A DNA stretch of 38,505 nt from Promethearchaeota archaeon (GTDB lineage: Archaea; Asgardarchaeota; Lokiarchaeia; Sigyniarchaeales; SOKP01): positions 1 to 38,505 of the forward strand of contig JAEOTR010000038.1 of assembly GCA_016839705.1 (NCBI GenBank), written 5' to 3'. Shown piece by piece: positions 26,051 to 34,421 of this stretch (position 1 is its first letter; each line of letters begins with the position of its first letter). Below the pieces are notes generated by a model that was not told the origin of the DNA, did not search any database, and worked only from the letters and a program-made list of their open reading frames with translations. The position numbers were made by a program, and so were the translations under genes.

Positions 26051-26983
26051 CTACTGTCCTGAAATTGAATCAACGTTCCTAAAAATGTTCTTTAGTTTTG
26101 TTACATCACTCTCAGGAAGTGAAGGTCTTAAAATTGAATCAATGTTAGCTTTCATATGTTCAATCTTTCCTGTACCTGAAATAATAACATCTGTTCCTAG
26201 TTCATCGCGACAGAATCGATAGGCTGCATCAACCAAATTAATTGCCCCTTTCTTATGCATAAGAAATCCTAAAGGATTTGCTTGATCAATATCAGAGGGA
26301 TTTAATTGTTCTTTTTCGATTAATTCATTAATACATTCAGCAAGTCTTTTTAGTCTGCTAAGAGCAAGGCGTACGGCAAACATTATTAAAACCCCGATGT
26401 TTTTTTCGATAGTTTTTGGAAAAACATTATACCGTGCTGACTGGTTTAAAATATTAAATCCAACCATCATGACGTCCCAAACATCATCTTGTAACGCTCT
26501 TTCTAGCATAGAATGGTTTGAATCTGCATTAAATCGCTCAGTGATCCCTAAATAGCGTATTTTACCTTGATCTCGCATTTCAAGAAGTGTCGGTACAACG
26601 TCTGAAAGTAAATATTCATAATCTTGTAAGATTACTCCATGAAGATGATAAATATCAATATAATCCGTACCAAGGTTTTTGAGGCTTCTTTCAAGACTGT
26701 TCACAACATCTTTTGGTTTTATAGTGCCCCAGGTCGATTTTTTTGTTGAAATTATTAAAGTTTCACGCTCATAATCTTTAATTACTCTCCCAACAATACT
26801 CTCAGTTCGATAAACTTCTGCAGTGTCAATGAAATTAATACCTGATTTTAGAGCATGTTTGATAATAGCTACAGAGTCTTCTTCACTAATGCCTGTACTT
26901 TGCCCAATACGGCTGGGACCGCCACAGCCCACTCCCATAACACTTACTTTTAATCCAGTACGACCGAGTGTAGTATATTTCAT
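26051..26983 (-). CDS. Aldo/keto reductase
   Basis: The 310-residue protein is an NADPH-type aldo/keto reductase. The N-terminal L-G-R-T-G-L-K-V-S opening and all four catalytic residues are visible: D53 and Y58 in F-I-D-T-A-E-V-Y, K81 in S-T-K-K-S, and H115 in I-Y-H-L-H-G. It would reduce an aldehyde or ketone in the cytoplasm. The C-terminal part has I-I-S-G-T-G-K, typical of the cofactor phosphate site. The substrate is unknown. It is upstream of, and probably co-transcribed with, NPD paralogue 4. The start at 26983 has an AGGTTTT ribosome-binding-like site. Confidence 0.9.
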   Translation of the reverse strand: MKYTTLGRTGLKVSVMGVGCGGPSRIGQSTGISEEDSVAIIKHALKSGINFIDTAEVYRTESIVGRVIKDYERETLIISTKKSTWGTIKPKDVVNSLERSLKNLGTDYIDIYHLHGVILQDYEYLLSDVVPTLLEMRDQGKIRYLGITERFNADSNHSMLERALQDDVWDVMMVGFNILNQSARYNVFPKTIEKNIGVLIMFAVRLALSRLKRLAECINELIEKEQLNPSDIDQANPLGFLMHKKGAINLVDAAYRFCRDELGTDVIISGTGKIEHMKANIDSILRPSLPESDVTKLKNIFRNVDSISGQ

Positions 26984-27079
26984 TCTAAAACCTGTTTAAA
27001 ATATATTGTTTATCATAAAATTAATTAAACATTTTAAATTTTAGATTTTACAGATAAATTAAATTTAGAGCTGATTTAA

Positions 27080-28300
27080 ATGCAAGGACAAGTACATTTT
27101 GAAGATTTAAATTTCGAATATGGATACTCCTGTATGCCCGATAGATTACATTATTTTTCTAAAGAAGAAAACGATTTTCGGATGGAAGTTCGTAAATGGT
27201 GCAAAGATAACATTGAACCTGTTGCCAATAAGATAGATCGGGAACGAAATAAAGATCTAGCGGTAGATACGGTCAAAAAAATGAAACCTTATTTAAACAT
27301 ATTAATTCCCGAAGAGTTAGGGGGTTTGGGTAAAGGAGTTCTATTCCGTGCAATATTTGGTGAAGAATTAACTGCGTTTAATTATGCTATAGCTACCATT
27401 TTTGGTGCGTCATCATGCTTATTTGCCGCTCCTATTATTGAATATGGAACACCTGAACAAAAAGAAAAATATTTATCAGGAATAGCCGATGGTACCAAAT
27501 TAGGAGCAATTGGTATTACTGAACCTACTGGAGGGTCTGACGCCGTTGGAGGAATGAATTTACGAGCGAAACGTGATGGAGATTATTACATCTTAAATGG
27601 AGAAAAATGCTTTATAACTAATGGGAGTTATGCGGATTATATCACTTTATATGCAGTAACTAATGATCAGGTGAGAAGACATCAAGGAATATCAGCATTC
27701 ATCTTTGAAACAGATACTCCAGGATTTGAGGTGTTGAAAGATTATACCTATATGGGACGTAGAGGCATGCCGAATTCTCATCTTCGTTTTGATAATTGTA
27801 AAGTTCCTGCCGAAAATTTACTTTATAAGGAAAATGAAGGTGTAGAGGTGTTAATGTTTGGCCTTGATGGGGAAAGAGTATTTACTGCCTCACAATATCT
27901 TGGATTAGCAAGAAGTGCTTTCGAAGTAGCGTATAAATATGCTCATCAACGTGAGCAATTTGGAAAAACAATCTACTCTTTTGAAGGTATTTCCTTTAAA
28001 CTTAGTGAAATGTTTATGGATTTAGAGTTGAATAGGATCGCCATAGCCCAAATAGCTCGTATGCTTGATGCGGATAAATACTGTCGAGCTACTGTAGCTG
28101 CGGTAAAAGCGCGAATCTCTGATGCCGCAGTTAATATAACAAAAGATGCTGTACAAGTTGTAGGTGGATTAGGTTACTCTGAAGAATACCCGGTTGAAAG
28201 ATATTACAGAGATGCAAAAATAGGACAAATAAGCGCAGGATCAGCAGAAGTAATGAGATTTCTGATTTCAAGAGAAATGATTAGAATGTGGGGTAAGTAG
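27080..28300 (+). CDS. Acyl-CoA dehydrogenase (isovaleryl/long-chain type active site)
   Basis: The 406-residue FAD enzyme covers the full acyl-CoA dehydrogenase fold: I-T-E-P-T-G-G-S-D (146-154), L-N-G-E-K-C-F-I-T-N-G (172-182), R-E-Q-F-G-K (291-296) and Q-V-V-G-G-L-G-Y (359-366). The glutamate of medium-chain enzymes in Y-E-G-T is absent; the segment reads I-S-A-G-S-A-E-V. Instead G-L-D-G-E265-R supplies a glutamate where isovaleryl-CoA and long-chain dehydrogenases have their base. It should therefore be active, with electrons passing to an electron-transfer flavoprotein, and may prefer branched or long acyl chains. A MaoC hydratase gene starts two bases after its stop codon, which makes dehydrogenation followed by hydration a likely pair. 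Confidence 0.93.
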   Translation: MQGQVHFEDLNFEYGYSCMPDRLHYFSKEENDFRMEVRKWCKDNIEPVANKIDRERNKDLAVDTVKKMKPYLNILIPEELGGLGKGVLFRAIFGEELTAFNYAIATIFGASSCLFAAPIIEYGTPEQKEKYLSGIADGTKLGAIGITEPTGGSDAVGGMNLRAKRDGDYYILNGEKCFITNGSYADYITLYAVTNDQVRRHQGISAFIFETDTPGFEVLKDYTYMGRRGMPNSHLRFDNCKVPAENLLYKENEGVEVLMFGLDGERVFTASQYLGLARSAFEVAYKYAHQREQFGKTIYSFEGISFKLSEMFMDLELNRIAIAQIARMLDADKYCRATVAAVKARISDAAVNITKDAVQVVGGLGYSEEYPVERYYRDAKIGQISAGSAEVMRFLISREMIRMWGK

Positions 28301-28302
28301 TT

Positions 28303-28770
28303 ATGGCTCGAATAGAAATAAGCCCCTCTGAATGGAAAAATTATGTTGGAAAGGAACTAGGAACCTCTGATTGGTATGAAGTGACCCAAGAGGAGATAAA
28401 TGACTATGGAGAGATTGTAGGTGATATTCAGTGGATTCATGTCGACCCAGAGCGAGCTAAAAAAGAATCTCCTTATGGAAGAACAGTCGCACATGGTAAT
28501 TGGGTATTGTCTATCGCTTATTCGAAATTATTTTCACAATTATATACACCGATAAATACAAGGATGACGGTAAACTATGGTTGGAACAAGATTCGATTTC
28601 CAGCTCCAACACCTGTGGGCAAACGCATTAGGTTAATAGGAAAAGTTAATCAAGTTAAAGATGTTGGAAATGATGCATATGATGTTGAATTTGACTTTAA
28701 GATCTATGTTGAGGGTGAGTCAAAACCCTGTTTTGTAGCATTAAAACTTTCAAGGTTTTATTCTCTTTAA
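28303..28770 (+). CDS. MaoC-like (R)-specific enoyl-CoA hydratase
   Basis: The 155-residue protein has the hydratase-2 motif G-D41-I-Q-W-I-H46-V-D-P-E-R-A, giving the catalytic Asp/His pair, followed by Y-G-R-T-V-A-H-G. It is a single hotdog domain that would add water to a 2-enoyl-CoA to give the (R)-3-hydroxyacyl-CoA. It starts two bases after the acyl-CoA dehydrogenase gene, so the two are translated from one message and probably act in sequence. The asparagine and proline of the usual D-x-N-P-x-H are replaced by Q-W, which may change the acyl-chain fit. Confidence 0.9.
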   Translation: MARIEISPSEWKNYVGKELGTSDWYEVTQEEINDYGEIVGDIQWIHVDPERAKKESPYGRTVAHGNWVLSIAYSKLFSQLYTPINTRMTVNYGWNKIRFPAPTPVGKRIRLIGKVNQVKDVGNDAYDVEFDFKIYVEGESKPCFVALKLSRFYSL

Positions 28771-28825
28771 AATAGAAATGTAAAGGTATTGAAGAAGAAA
28801 AACAAATAAGACTTGATAACCTGTT

Positions 28826-29278
28826 TTATTTTTTTATTTCTTCAACTTTTAAAATATAATGGCAAGTTCTTTGGTTATTAAGCGGGATACAATTTAAAAA
28901 CTTAGATTCAGTCGTCATTTGAGGAAATATTTCACTTAAAAATCCTCTCGTATAGGGAATACAAATATTTTCTTGAAAAACAGAACCTCTAGAAGGATTA
29001 TAAATCCCACCAATCGGGCAAAATTTTTTAGAATACTTTACACTCACATCATAAGTATGGTCATCTAATTTTTTTATCGTAGGTTTTCCATTTAAACCAG
29101 CGTAAAACTGCTTTAAAATGACTTCCATCTCTAATGATGACCCTCTATCTTTATAGAATTTACCTAACTTTGAACCAGATTTTACAGAAATTGCTCGGGG
29201 TAAATTATTTCCCCCAATCTCAATCATTTCTTTAATGTAGGCTTGAAAAAACTTTAAAACATCCTTATTTTTTGACAT
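28826..29278 (-). CDS. Small cysteine-bearing soluble protein, possibly V4R/ATC-hydrolase-like
   Basis: The 150-residue protein has no membrane segment. It has a helical N-terminus (about 1-70), then a beta-rich half with three spaced cysteines: F-C-P-I-G-G, N-I-C-I-P-Y-T-R-G-F-L and R-T-C-H-Y-I-L. The C-terminal C-x-Y/F-I-L end and the middle C-x-Y-x-x-G-F-L recall V4R or aminothiazoline-carboxylate-hydrolase-like domains, some of which bind metal or small ligands. I cannot decide between them. It converges on the MaoC gene, and the crotonase at 29429..30220 is upstream on the same strand with a 150-base gap. Confidence 0.6.
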   Translation of the reverse strand: MSKNKDVLKFFQAYIKEMIEIGGNNLPRAISVKSGSKLGKFYKDRGSSLEMEVILKQFYAGLNGKPTIKKLDDHTYDVSVKYSKKFCPIGGIYNPSRGSVFQENICIPYTRGFLSEIFPQMTTESKFLNCIPLNNQRTCHYILKVEEIKK

Positions 29279-29428
29279 TTTTGCTGAGCTTTCCTATTAT
29301 AATTTAAAAAATAATATAAAAAAACCTAATTCATCTTTAGTTTTTGAATATTTAATAATTTTTGTCAGAATTGTTTATAGAACAATAAATAATAATTTTA
29401 AAATTATTTATAAAAAATGTATTACTTA

Positions 29429-30220
29429 TTATTTGGCGATAAACTCGGGTTCTTTTTTATCGATTAGTGCTAAAACACCTCTTTTATAGTCTTCAGTTTC
29501 CGCGGATTTTATCTGCATTTGGCGTTCATTTTCAAGGTGTTCTTCCAAAGGGGTGCTTAATGCTTCGAAGAATAATTTTTTAGTTCTAGCATATGCTAAC
29601 GTTGGTCCATTAGCAAGACGTTGTGCCCATTGTAAAGTAACTTCTTCTAACTTCTCTGCAGATGTAATTTCATTAATAAGACCTAATTTATTCATCTCTT
29701 CTGCAGAATAAGTATCTCCAAAAAAAGCCATCTGAGTAGCTTGTTGCCAAGTAAGTTGACGACTTAACAGTATAGATCCCGCAAATCCAGGAATTAAAGC
29801 GAGTTTTGAAAAAGACTGCCTAAATCGTGCTTTATCGGATGCTATAATGAAATCACATGATAGAGCAAGGTTCATGCCTGCACCAACTGCCCAACCATTA
29901 ACCGCTGCAATAACAGGTTTAGGATACAGTCTTAGGAATAACGCAATTTTATAAAGGTTTTTGGTTAAATCATCCATTTCTTTTCCTGATGTACCATCCT
30001 CTATACTTGATTTAAACAATTTTATATCTCCACCAGCAGAAAATGCCCTACCAGAGCCAGTGATTATTACACATCTTACATCATTGTTTTTTTCAAGTGA
30101 TTCTAAGGATTCTAACAATTGTTTTGCCGTTTCTTTGTTTAAGGGATTTAAATTTTCAGGATCTATTAACTTTATCAATGCTATTTTATCTTCTATTTGT
30201 ACATCTATTTTATTTCCCAT
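29429..30220 (-). CDS. Crotonase-fold protein lacking the known catalytic glutamates
   Basis: The 263-residue protein has the crotonase oxyanion-hole segments G-S-G-R-A-F-S-A-G-G-D (55-65) and N-G-W-A-V-G-A-G (108-115). The hydratase glutamate positions hold N117 and F137, and the isomerase glutamate position holds G145 (L-I-P-G-F-A-G-S). None of the usual acid/base residues is therefore present, unlike the other crotonase at 14432..15265, which keeps one. It could catalyse a different crotonase reaction such as C-C bond cleavage or hydrolysis, or use a residue from elsewhere. The alignment was made by eye. A GATGTA ribosome-binding-like site precedes ATG 30220. Confidence 0.87.
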   Translation of the reverse strand: MGNKIDVQIEDKIALIKLIDPENLNPLNKETAKQLLESLESLEKNNDVRCVIITGSGRAFSAGGDIKLFKSSIEDGTSGKEMDDLTKNLYKIALFLRLYPKPVIAAVNGWAVGAGMNLALSCDFIIASDKARFRQSFSKLALIPGFAGSILLSRQLTWQQATQMAFFGDTYSAEEMNKLGLINEITSAEKLEEVTLQWAQRLANGPTLAYARTKKLFFEALSTPLEEHLENERQMQIKSAETEDYKRGVLALIDKKEPEFIAK

Positions 30221-30467
30221 TTCTACATCTTCTCAATTTTAGAATAATTTATCTATTTAACGAGTTTATTTAAAGTTATTATTAATCGTTTAAAAACCTT
30301 AATGCTACAGAGAAATAGATTATTCTCCAAGATTTTAATGTAAAGTTATTCTAATTTTTTAATCAGTCGATCAATAAAGACTCATTAATGGGTTATCATG
30401 AAAGTTTATTAAATTGTTTGCCCCAAGTGTAAACCACAGAAAGTTATTTAATTTAAAAAATATGAAA

Positions 30468-30474
30468 GAGTGAT
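30468..30474 (+). promoter_or_regulatory. Ribosome binding site GAGTGAT for the start at 30480
   Basis: GAGTGAT ends five bases before ATG 30480. A TTG at 30474 overlaps this site and would lengthen the protein by two residues, so the ATG is preferred. Confidence 0.55.
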
Positions 30475-30479
30475 TGTCA

Positions 30480-31139
30480 ATGAAAAGGAAAAAACTTTCA
30501 ATGATAATTTTAATCGTCGGAATAGCTTTTTTAGTACTTGCTCCAATTTTAGGGTATACTTTGGATAAAACAACTCTCTTAGACAGAAAACCCATAACTA
30601 TTAATGAAGATAGTAGTGTAGGTTTACCAGAAGCATATGATTATGGATTTACATTACAAAGTTATCAAAAAGTCCGTATAGAATTTTCAGTTTATTATGC
30701 TAACGTTACAGCAACACTAAAAATTTTTGGGAGAGGATATTATGATCAACAAAAGGCTTTAAATAGTACCTCTCCAGGAGCTATGGTCGGTTTGGATTTT
30801 GTTTGGTCGCAATTTGCTTGGGGACAGACTCCTTCATCCCATACAGATGATGCAAACTCGAGAACAATCACCTACAACGGATATTGGTACATTGAATTTG
30901 CTGGAGATACAAATAATGATTATCTTATCTCAATACCTGGTTCTTATGTAGTTGTCGTTTATGGGGATAATGATGGACCAGCAACTAACACTGAAGTAAA
31001 ATTCAACATTGTCATTAAAATAGATGGTCCAGGAGATTACCTAGAAAAAATATTCTTTTATATCGGTGCTGGTGTAATCCTTGCTGCTCTATTGTTCATT
31101 TCTTTTGGTTATTACAAACAATTTAAGGGAGGTCGGTAA
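30480..31139 (+). CDS. Membrane protein with outer beta domain, unknown
   Basis: The 219-residue protein has a lysine-rich start, a first membrane helix (about 7-26), an outer domain of about 160 residues that is beta-rich with several aromatic residues (W-S-Q-F-A-W-G, N-G-Y-W-Y-I-E-F-A-G-D), and a C-terminal helix (about 190-212) with a short basic tail. The W-Y-I-x-F-x-G pattern followed by a V-V-V-Y-G strand resembles small jelly-roll surface domains, but I do not recognise a family. The next gene starts two bases after the stop codon, so the pair is an operon. Confidence 0.65.
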   Translation: MKRKKLSMIILIVGIAFLVLAPILGYTLDKTTLLDRKPITINEDSSVGLPEAYDYGFTLQSYQKVRIEFSVYYANVTATLKIFGRGYYDQQKALNSTSPGAMVGLDFVWSQFAWGQTPSSHTDDANSRTITYNGYWYIEFAGDTNNDYLISIPGSYVVVVYGDNDGPATNTEVKFNIVIKIDGPGDYLEKIFFYIGAGVILAALLFISFGYYKQFKGGR

Positions 31140-31141
31140 CT

Positions 31142-31606
31142 ATGGGAGAAGAAAAAGGCTTTTTTGATAGATTACCATTGATGGATAAGAACAAGGCCAC
31201 AAAATTTATTATATACGGTTTAGTAGCAGCTGTACTATTTGGTCTGATAATGATGATTAGTCGTTCAATTGCTCAAAACGCAGGCACATGGGAAAATTTA
31301 GAAAATCAGAGGAATGAAATAAATTATTGGAATGGTGATTATGGATACAATGACTATATTAGAAGGCAAGAAGAAATTGATGAAATAAGATATTGGATGG
31401 AATGGCAAGATGTAGTCTTTATGAATATTGCCAGAGTTGGAGTAAATATTTCATTAATTTTCATCCTTATAGGGTTTCTCAGTTTTGCTGTGAATGATAA
31501 AATCGATGAAAAAACAAGAAGGATCTCTTTAATCATTGCTGGACTAGTTCTGTTTGTACTTATGTTTACTACATTTTTCTCTTCAATATCTATAAGTGTA
31601 GCGTAA
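31142..31606 (+). CDS. Small membrane protein, partner of the preceding gene
   Basis: The 154-residue protein has three predicted membrane helices (about 22-44, 96-118 and 128-150). Between the first two lies a charged, aromatic-rich loop (N-Y-W-N-G-D-Y-G-Y-N-D-Y, then E-E-I-D-E-I-R-Y-W-M-E-W) that probably lies outside. I do not recognise it. A strong AAGGGAGGT ribosome binding site (31125-31133) lies inside the end of the preceding gene, eight bases before the ATG, which argues for tightly coupled production and a joint complex. Confidence 0.65.
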   Translation: MGEEKGFFDRLPLMDKNKATKFIIYGLVAAVLFGLIMMISRSIAQNAGTWENLENQRNEINYWNGDYGYNDYIRRQEEIDEIRYWMEWQDVVFMNIARVGVNISLIFILIGFLSFAVNDKIDEKTRRISLIIAGLVLFVLMFTTFFSSISISVA

Positions 31607-31617
31607 TTCTAAAAAAA

Positions 31618-31629
31618 TTTTTTTTTTTT
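31618..31629 (+). terminator. A7-T12 terminator after the two-gene membrane operon
   Basis: Twelve T follow seven A just behind the stop codon at 31606. This is the longest T run I noticed in the window and a clear archaeal-type end of transcription. Confidence 0.65.
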
Positions 31630-31778
31630 AATCTATTCAAGATTATCTAATGATTGGTTAACCAATTCAAATATTTCCTTTAAATACTAAAGTGCATTAG
31701 TAATATTAAGATGTTGACACTCAAGACATAAATTAAATTTAAAACCTAATTAAATAATAAAAATATGAGGTTGTTCCC

Positions 31779-32465
31779 GTGGGAGAAAATTATGAGAAAA
31801 TGTGGTCAATTCCATTAATAGGTGGAATAATAGCAATAATAGCAGTTTTAACACCGGTGGCTTCTTTTGATACAATGGGTGTAAGTTGGTACTGGTGGAT
31901 GTGGACTCTTTCGGTAATGGGTATAAGTGGTATGGGCTCTGAAGCTCTTTTTATAACTGAAGTGGATATCATGATTCCCTCTTTGATCACTACGGTTATT
32001 ATGATTCTCAATATAATTAGCCTTCTTTCTTTAGCTATTAAAACTAAAACAAGAAAGTTGGATACAAAAAATTTCGAATCTACCTCAATAATTATAGGTA
32101 TTTTACTTATTGGTATCACTATTTATTATTTAGTAACGATAGACTCTGCATTTTATGATGGACTAATAATAGAAGGAACTTCATTTCCCATGGGTTATCA
32201 TTTTTGGGAAGTATTTAGCCCAAGTTTTGGTGTCATTGGTCCATTCCTAAGCGCAGTTTTGACATTTATTGGGGCTGGGGTATTTCGATATTACTCAAAA
32301 AGAAGGGTGGAATTAACACCAATAAAAATGGGAACTTTTGAAGAAAGACGGCCAATAATAAAATCAGAGGGGGGATTAAATTTTTGCCCCGAATGTGGAC
32401 AAAAAATATTATCTACAGCTCAACGTTTTTGCATGAATTGTGGATTTGAACTTCAACAGATCTAA
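31779..32465 (+). CDS. Multi-helix membrane protein with C-terminal zinc ribbon
   Basis: The 228-residue protein has about four membrane helices (residues 10-30, 65-90, 100-120 and 135-170), then a basic linker and a zinc ribbon F-C-P-E-C-G ... F-C-M-N-C-G at the cytoplasmic C-terminus. Such ribbons are common on archaeal membrane proteins and usually mediate protein contacts; no enzyme motif is visible. The start is GTG at 31779 with a GAGGTT site seven bases upstream. It follows the A7-T12 terminator, so it is transcribed separately from the preceding pair, although the membrane topology is comparable. Confidence 0.7.
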   Translation: MGENYEKMWSIPLIGGIIAIIAVLTPVASFDTMGVSWYWWMWTLSVMGISGMGSEALFITEVDIMIPSLITTVIMILNIISLLSLAIKTKTRKLDTKNFESTSIIIGILLIGITIYYLVTIDSAFYDGLIIEGTSFPMGYHFWEVFSPSFGVIGPFLSAVLTFIGAGVFRYYSKRRVELTPIKMGTFEERRPIIKSEGGLNFCPECGQKILSTAQRFCMNCGFELQQI

Positions 32466-32477
32466 TTTTAATTTAAT

Positions 32478-33314
32478 CTATTTATCTAAATAAACGGTCC
32501 ATTCTGCTTTCAATACAAAATATTGATCAATAGCATCTTTCATAGTTTGACGGCATACTTCAATTTCTTTAAGGGTTGGGGGATCAATTTGCTTCACTTT
32601 TTCAGCGATTTTTAACTCCCATCCCGTATTTTCTTTCACTTGTTCTACCGTAATATTTGGATGTAGGGCGTCTAGATAGGCTTCTTTTGTTTCAGGATCA
32701 AATTTCATAATACAGAAAGGTGTGACAATAACCTCTGGACCCGTATCAGGAGGGTAACCCGCTTTTATTCTGCTGTTATAACCTTCTAAATAACCTGGAT
32801 CGGTAATAAAATCTAATTTCTCGGGTAATCTCCGTTTTATATGGTCATCTATCATCCATATTAATCTTTTTGCCATGCCTGCAATTTCAGTAGCACCACC
32901 ACCTCCCGGTAAACGATAAATTGGCTTCTCGTATGGACCAACCACAGTAGTATTACAGTTTCCATACCTGTCAACCATGGAAGTACTCAATAATGCAACG
33001 GTTATTTCACCTCTTTGTAGTATAGATAAAGCATCGATGGAGTCTCCAACAAATAACGAATTCGGTACTAATACAGGATCACTAATCGAGTAAGGCATTT
33101 TGATTGGTCTTGGAAGCTCGTTTTGAAATTGACCTACTTCTAGCACAGCGAAAAGATCAGGGCAATGAAGTAACTTAGCCATGTGGACAGCAAGAAAAGG
33201 CCAGTGAAAAGCATTAAATATAATATCATCATTTCTAATCTGTCTGCATGCTGATACTAACATCATTTCAAAACCAGTATATTCTGTACAAAACTCCTTA
33301 TCTTTAGAATCCAT
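32478..33314 (-). CDS. CoA-transferase subunit B, glutaconate CoA-transferase / IpdB type
   Basis: The 278-residue protein matches the B subunit of class I CoA-transferases of the glutaconate (GctB) group: V-D-R-Y-G-N-C-N-T (about 119-127), a G-G-G-G-A-T loop near 145, and a late A-L-H-P-N-I-T-V-E-Q-V stretch. Glu59, in F-A-V-L-E-V-G, stands where GctB has its catalytic glutamate (Glu54). IpdB, the ring-cleaving relative in steroid breakdown, lacks this residue as I recall. A true acid/CoA exchange is therefore the more likely reaction, through a glutamyl-CoA thioester. The start overlaps the end of the A subunit gene by 11 bases, giving translational coupling in a heteromer. Confidence 0.88.
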   Translation of the reverse strand: MDSKDKEFCTEYTGFEMMLVSACRQIRNDDIIFNAFHWPFLAVHMAKLLHCPDLFAVLEVGQFQNELPRPIKMPYSISDPVLVPNSLFVGDSIDALSILQRGEITVALLSTSMVDRYGNCNTTVVGPYEKPIYRLPGGGGATEIAGMAKRLIWMIDDHIKRRLPEKLDFITDPGYLEGYNSRIKAGYPPDTGPEVIVTPFCIMKFDPETKEAYLDALHPNITVEQVKENTGWELKIAEKVKQIDPPTLKEIEVCRQTMKDAIDQYFVLKAEWTVYLDK

Positions 33315-34239
33315 AATTCACAGCCCCCTGAATAATTGGTTTAGCTTTTAGAAATTTAACTTTATCCTTTCCTAAAACTTTCAGATATTCTTGTCGATCA
33401 TCAACTCCAGTTACCCACTTTTCAAGCCACTTCTCCCAATCTTCTATAGTTTTAGTTTCTTTAGCATAATTAAATCTATATTCTAAATCTGTGTAGTAAA
33501 AGCCTTGCATACTGCTTGGATGAGCACCCCAGGGTTCATATACGACAGCATCAACTTTATGAGCTCCAACAATTGTGCGTTCGGGAGATTCCATAATTAC
33601 GCTTTTATCCACGATTTGCTCTGTTGCAACTATAATTTTCTTACACGCATTAATTCCGTATTTAGTATCTCCTATTAATCCCCACATTTGGGCATTTCCT
33701 TCACTATCTGCCCGTTGAACCTGAATTACTCCAACATCAGGATTTATTGCAGGAACAACACATATTTCTTCCCCAGTGAACGGGCACTTTACTCTTGCAG
33801 CTTTTAATCCAACTTCTTTTGGATGATCATAAATACCAGTTCCGACTACCGAACGGATAGGGACAAATGGAATTCCCATATAACCAGCAAAAAAAGACAT
33901 GTTGATCATAAAAAGAGACTGTTCATTGTAAATTATCTTTTGGGGTATTCCCTCTTCCATTGAGCGCCTTAGATTATACGCAGGTTGAGGTCCGGTGCCA
34001 TTCCAACAATGTGAAGTGACTATATGATTTGTGACTCCCGCACCTATTAATTGGTCAAACATTATTCCACCCCCACACTTGGTCACTTTTAGATTTCGTT
34101 TATTCTGTCTGATTATTTCATGGGCTGCGGAAAAAGTCATCCCATTTCCAAAGCCACCAAAGAATACAAAATCATCATCATGAACTAATTTATTGATTGC
34201 CTCTTTCATAGACATTATTTTATCTGAGATTTTTTTCAC
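33304..34239 (-). CDS. CoA-transferase subunit A, glutaconate CoA-transferase / IpdA type
   Basis: The 311-residue protein is the A subunit of the same enzyme. It shows the opening G-G-F-G-N-G near residue 28, the central I-P-F-V-P-I-R-S-V-V-G-T-G, a nucleotide-like A-D-S-E-G-N-A-Q, and the late V-Y-E-P-W-G-A-H-P-S that precedes a Y-T-D-L-E-Y-R-F segment. Glu106 (Y-N-E-Q-S-L) lies at the place of the functional Glu105 of IpdA as I recall it. The start is uncertain: GTG 34239 lies within an AGGTGA site, while ATG 34215 and ATG 34209 are in frame; 34209 would begin M-K-E-A-I-N-K-L as in many relatives. It heads a two-gene operon. Confidence 0.88.
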   Translation of the reverse strand: MKKISDKIMSMKEAINKLVHDDDFVFFGGFGNGMTFSAAHEIIRQNKRNLKVTKCGGGIMFDQLIGAGVTNHIVTSHCWNGTGPQPAYNLRRSMEEGIPQKIIYNEQSLFMINMSFFAGYMGIPFVPIRSVVGTGIYDHPKEVGLKAARVKCPFTGEEICVVPAINPDVGVIQVQRADSEGNAQMWGLIGDTKYGINACKKIIVATEQIVDKSVIMESPERTIVGAHKVDAVVYEPWGAHPSSMQGFYYTDLEYRFNYAKETKTIEDWEKWLEKWVTGVDDRQEYLKVLGKDKVKFLKAKPIIQGAVNYGF

Positions 34240-34421
34240 CTTTATACTAAAGTTAAAGCTACTACATAATGAGATATTATATACTAAACTTTTAGACCAT
34301 TTATAAATTTATACGTTCCAATTAAACGTTTAAATTTCAGACTGAGATATCAATAATCTTTTAAAAAGATTAAATGAAAAAGTTAAAGTTAGAAAAAAGC
34401 ATAATATAATTAGAAAAAACC

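Noticed and set aside
27080..28300. Inactive acyl-CoA dehydrogenase because the Y-E-G-T glutamate is missing
   Set aside because: Isovaleryl-CoA and long-chain dehydrogenases also lack it and use the L-D-x-E-R glutamate, which is present here as E265.
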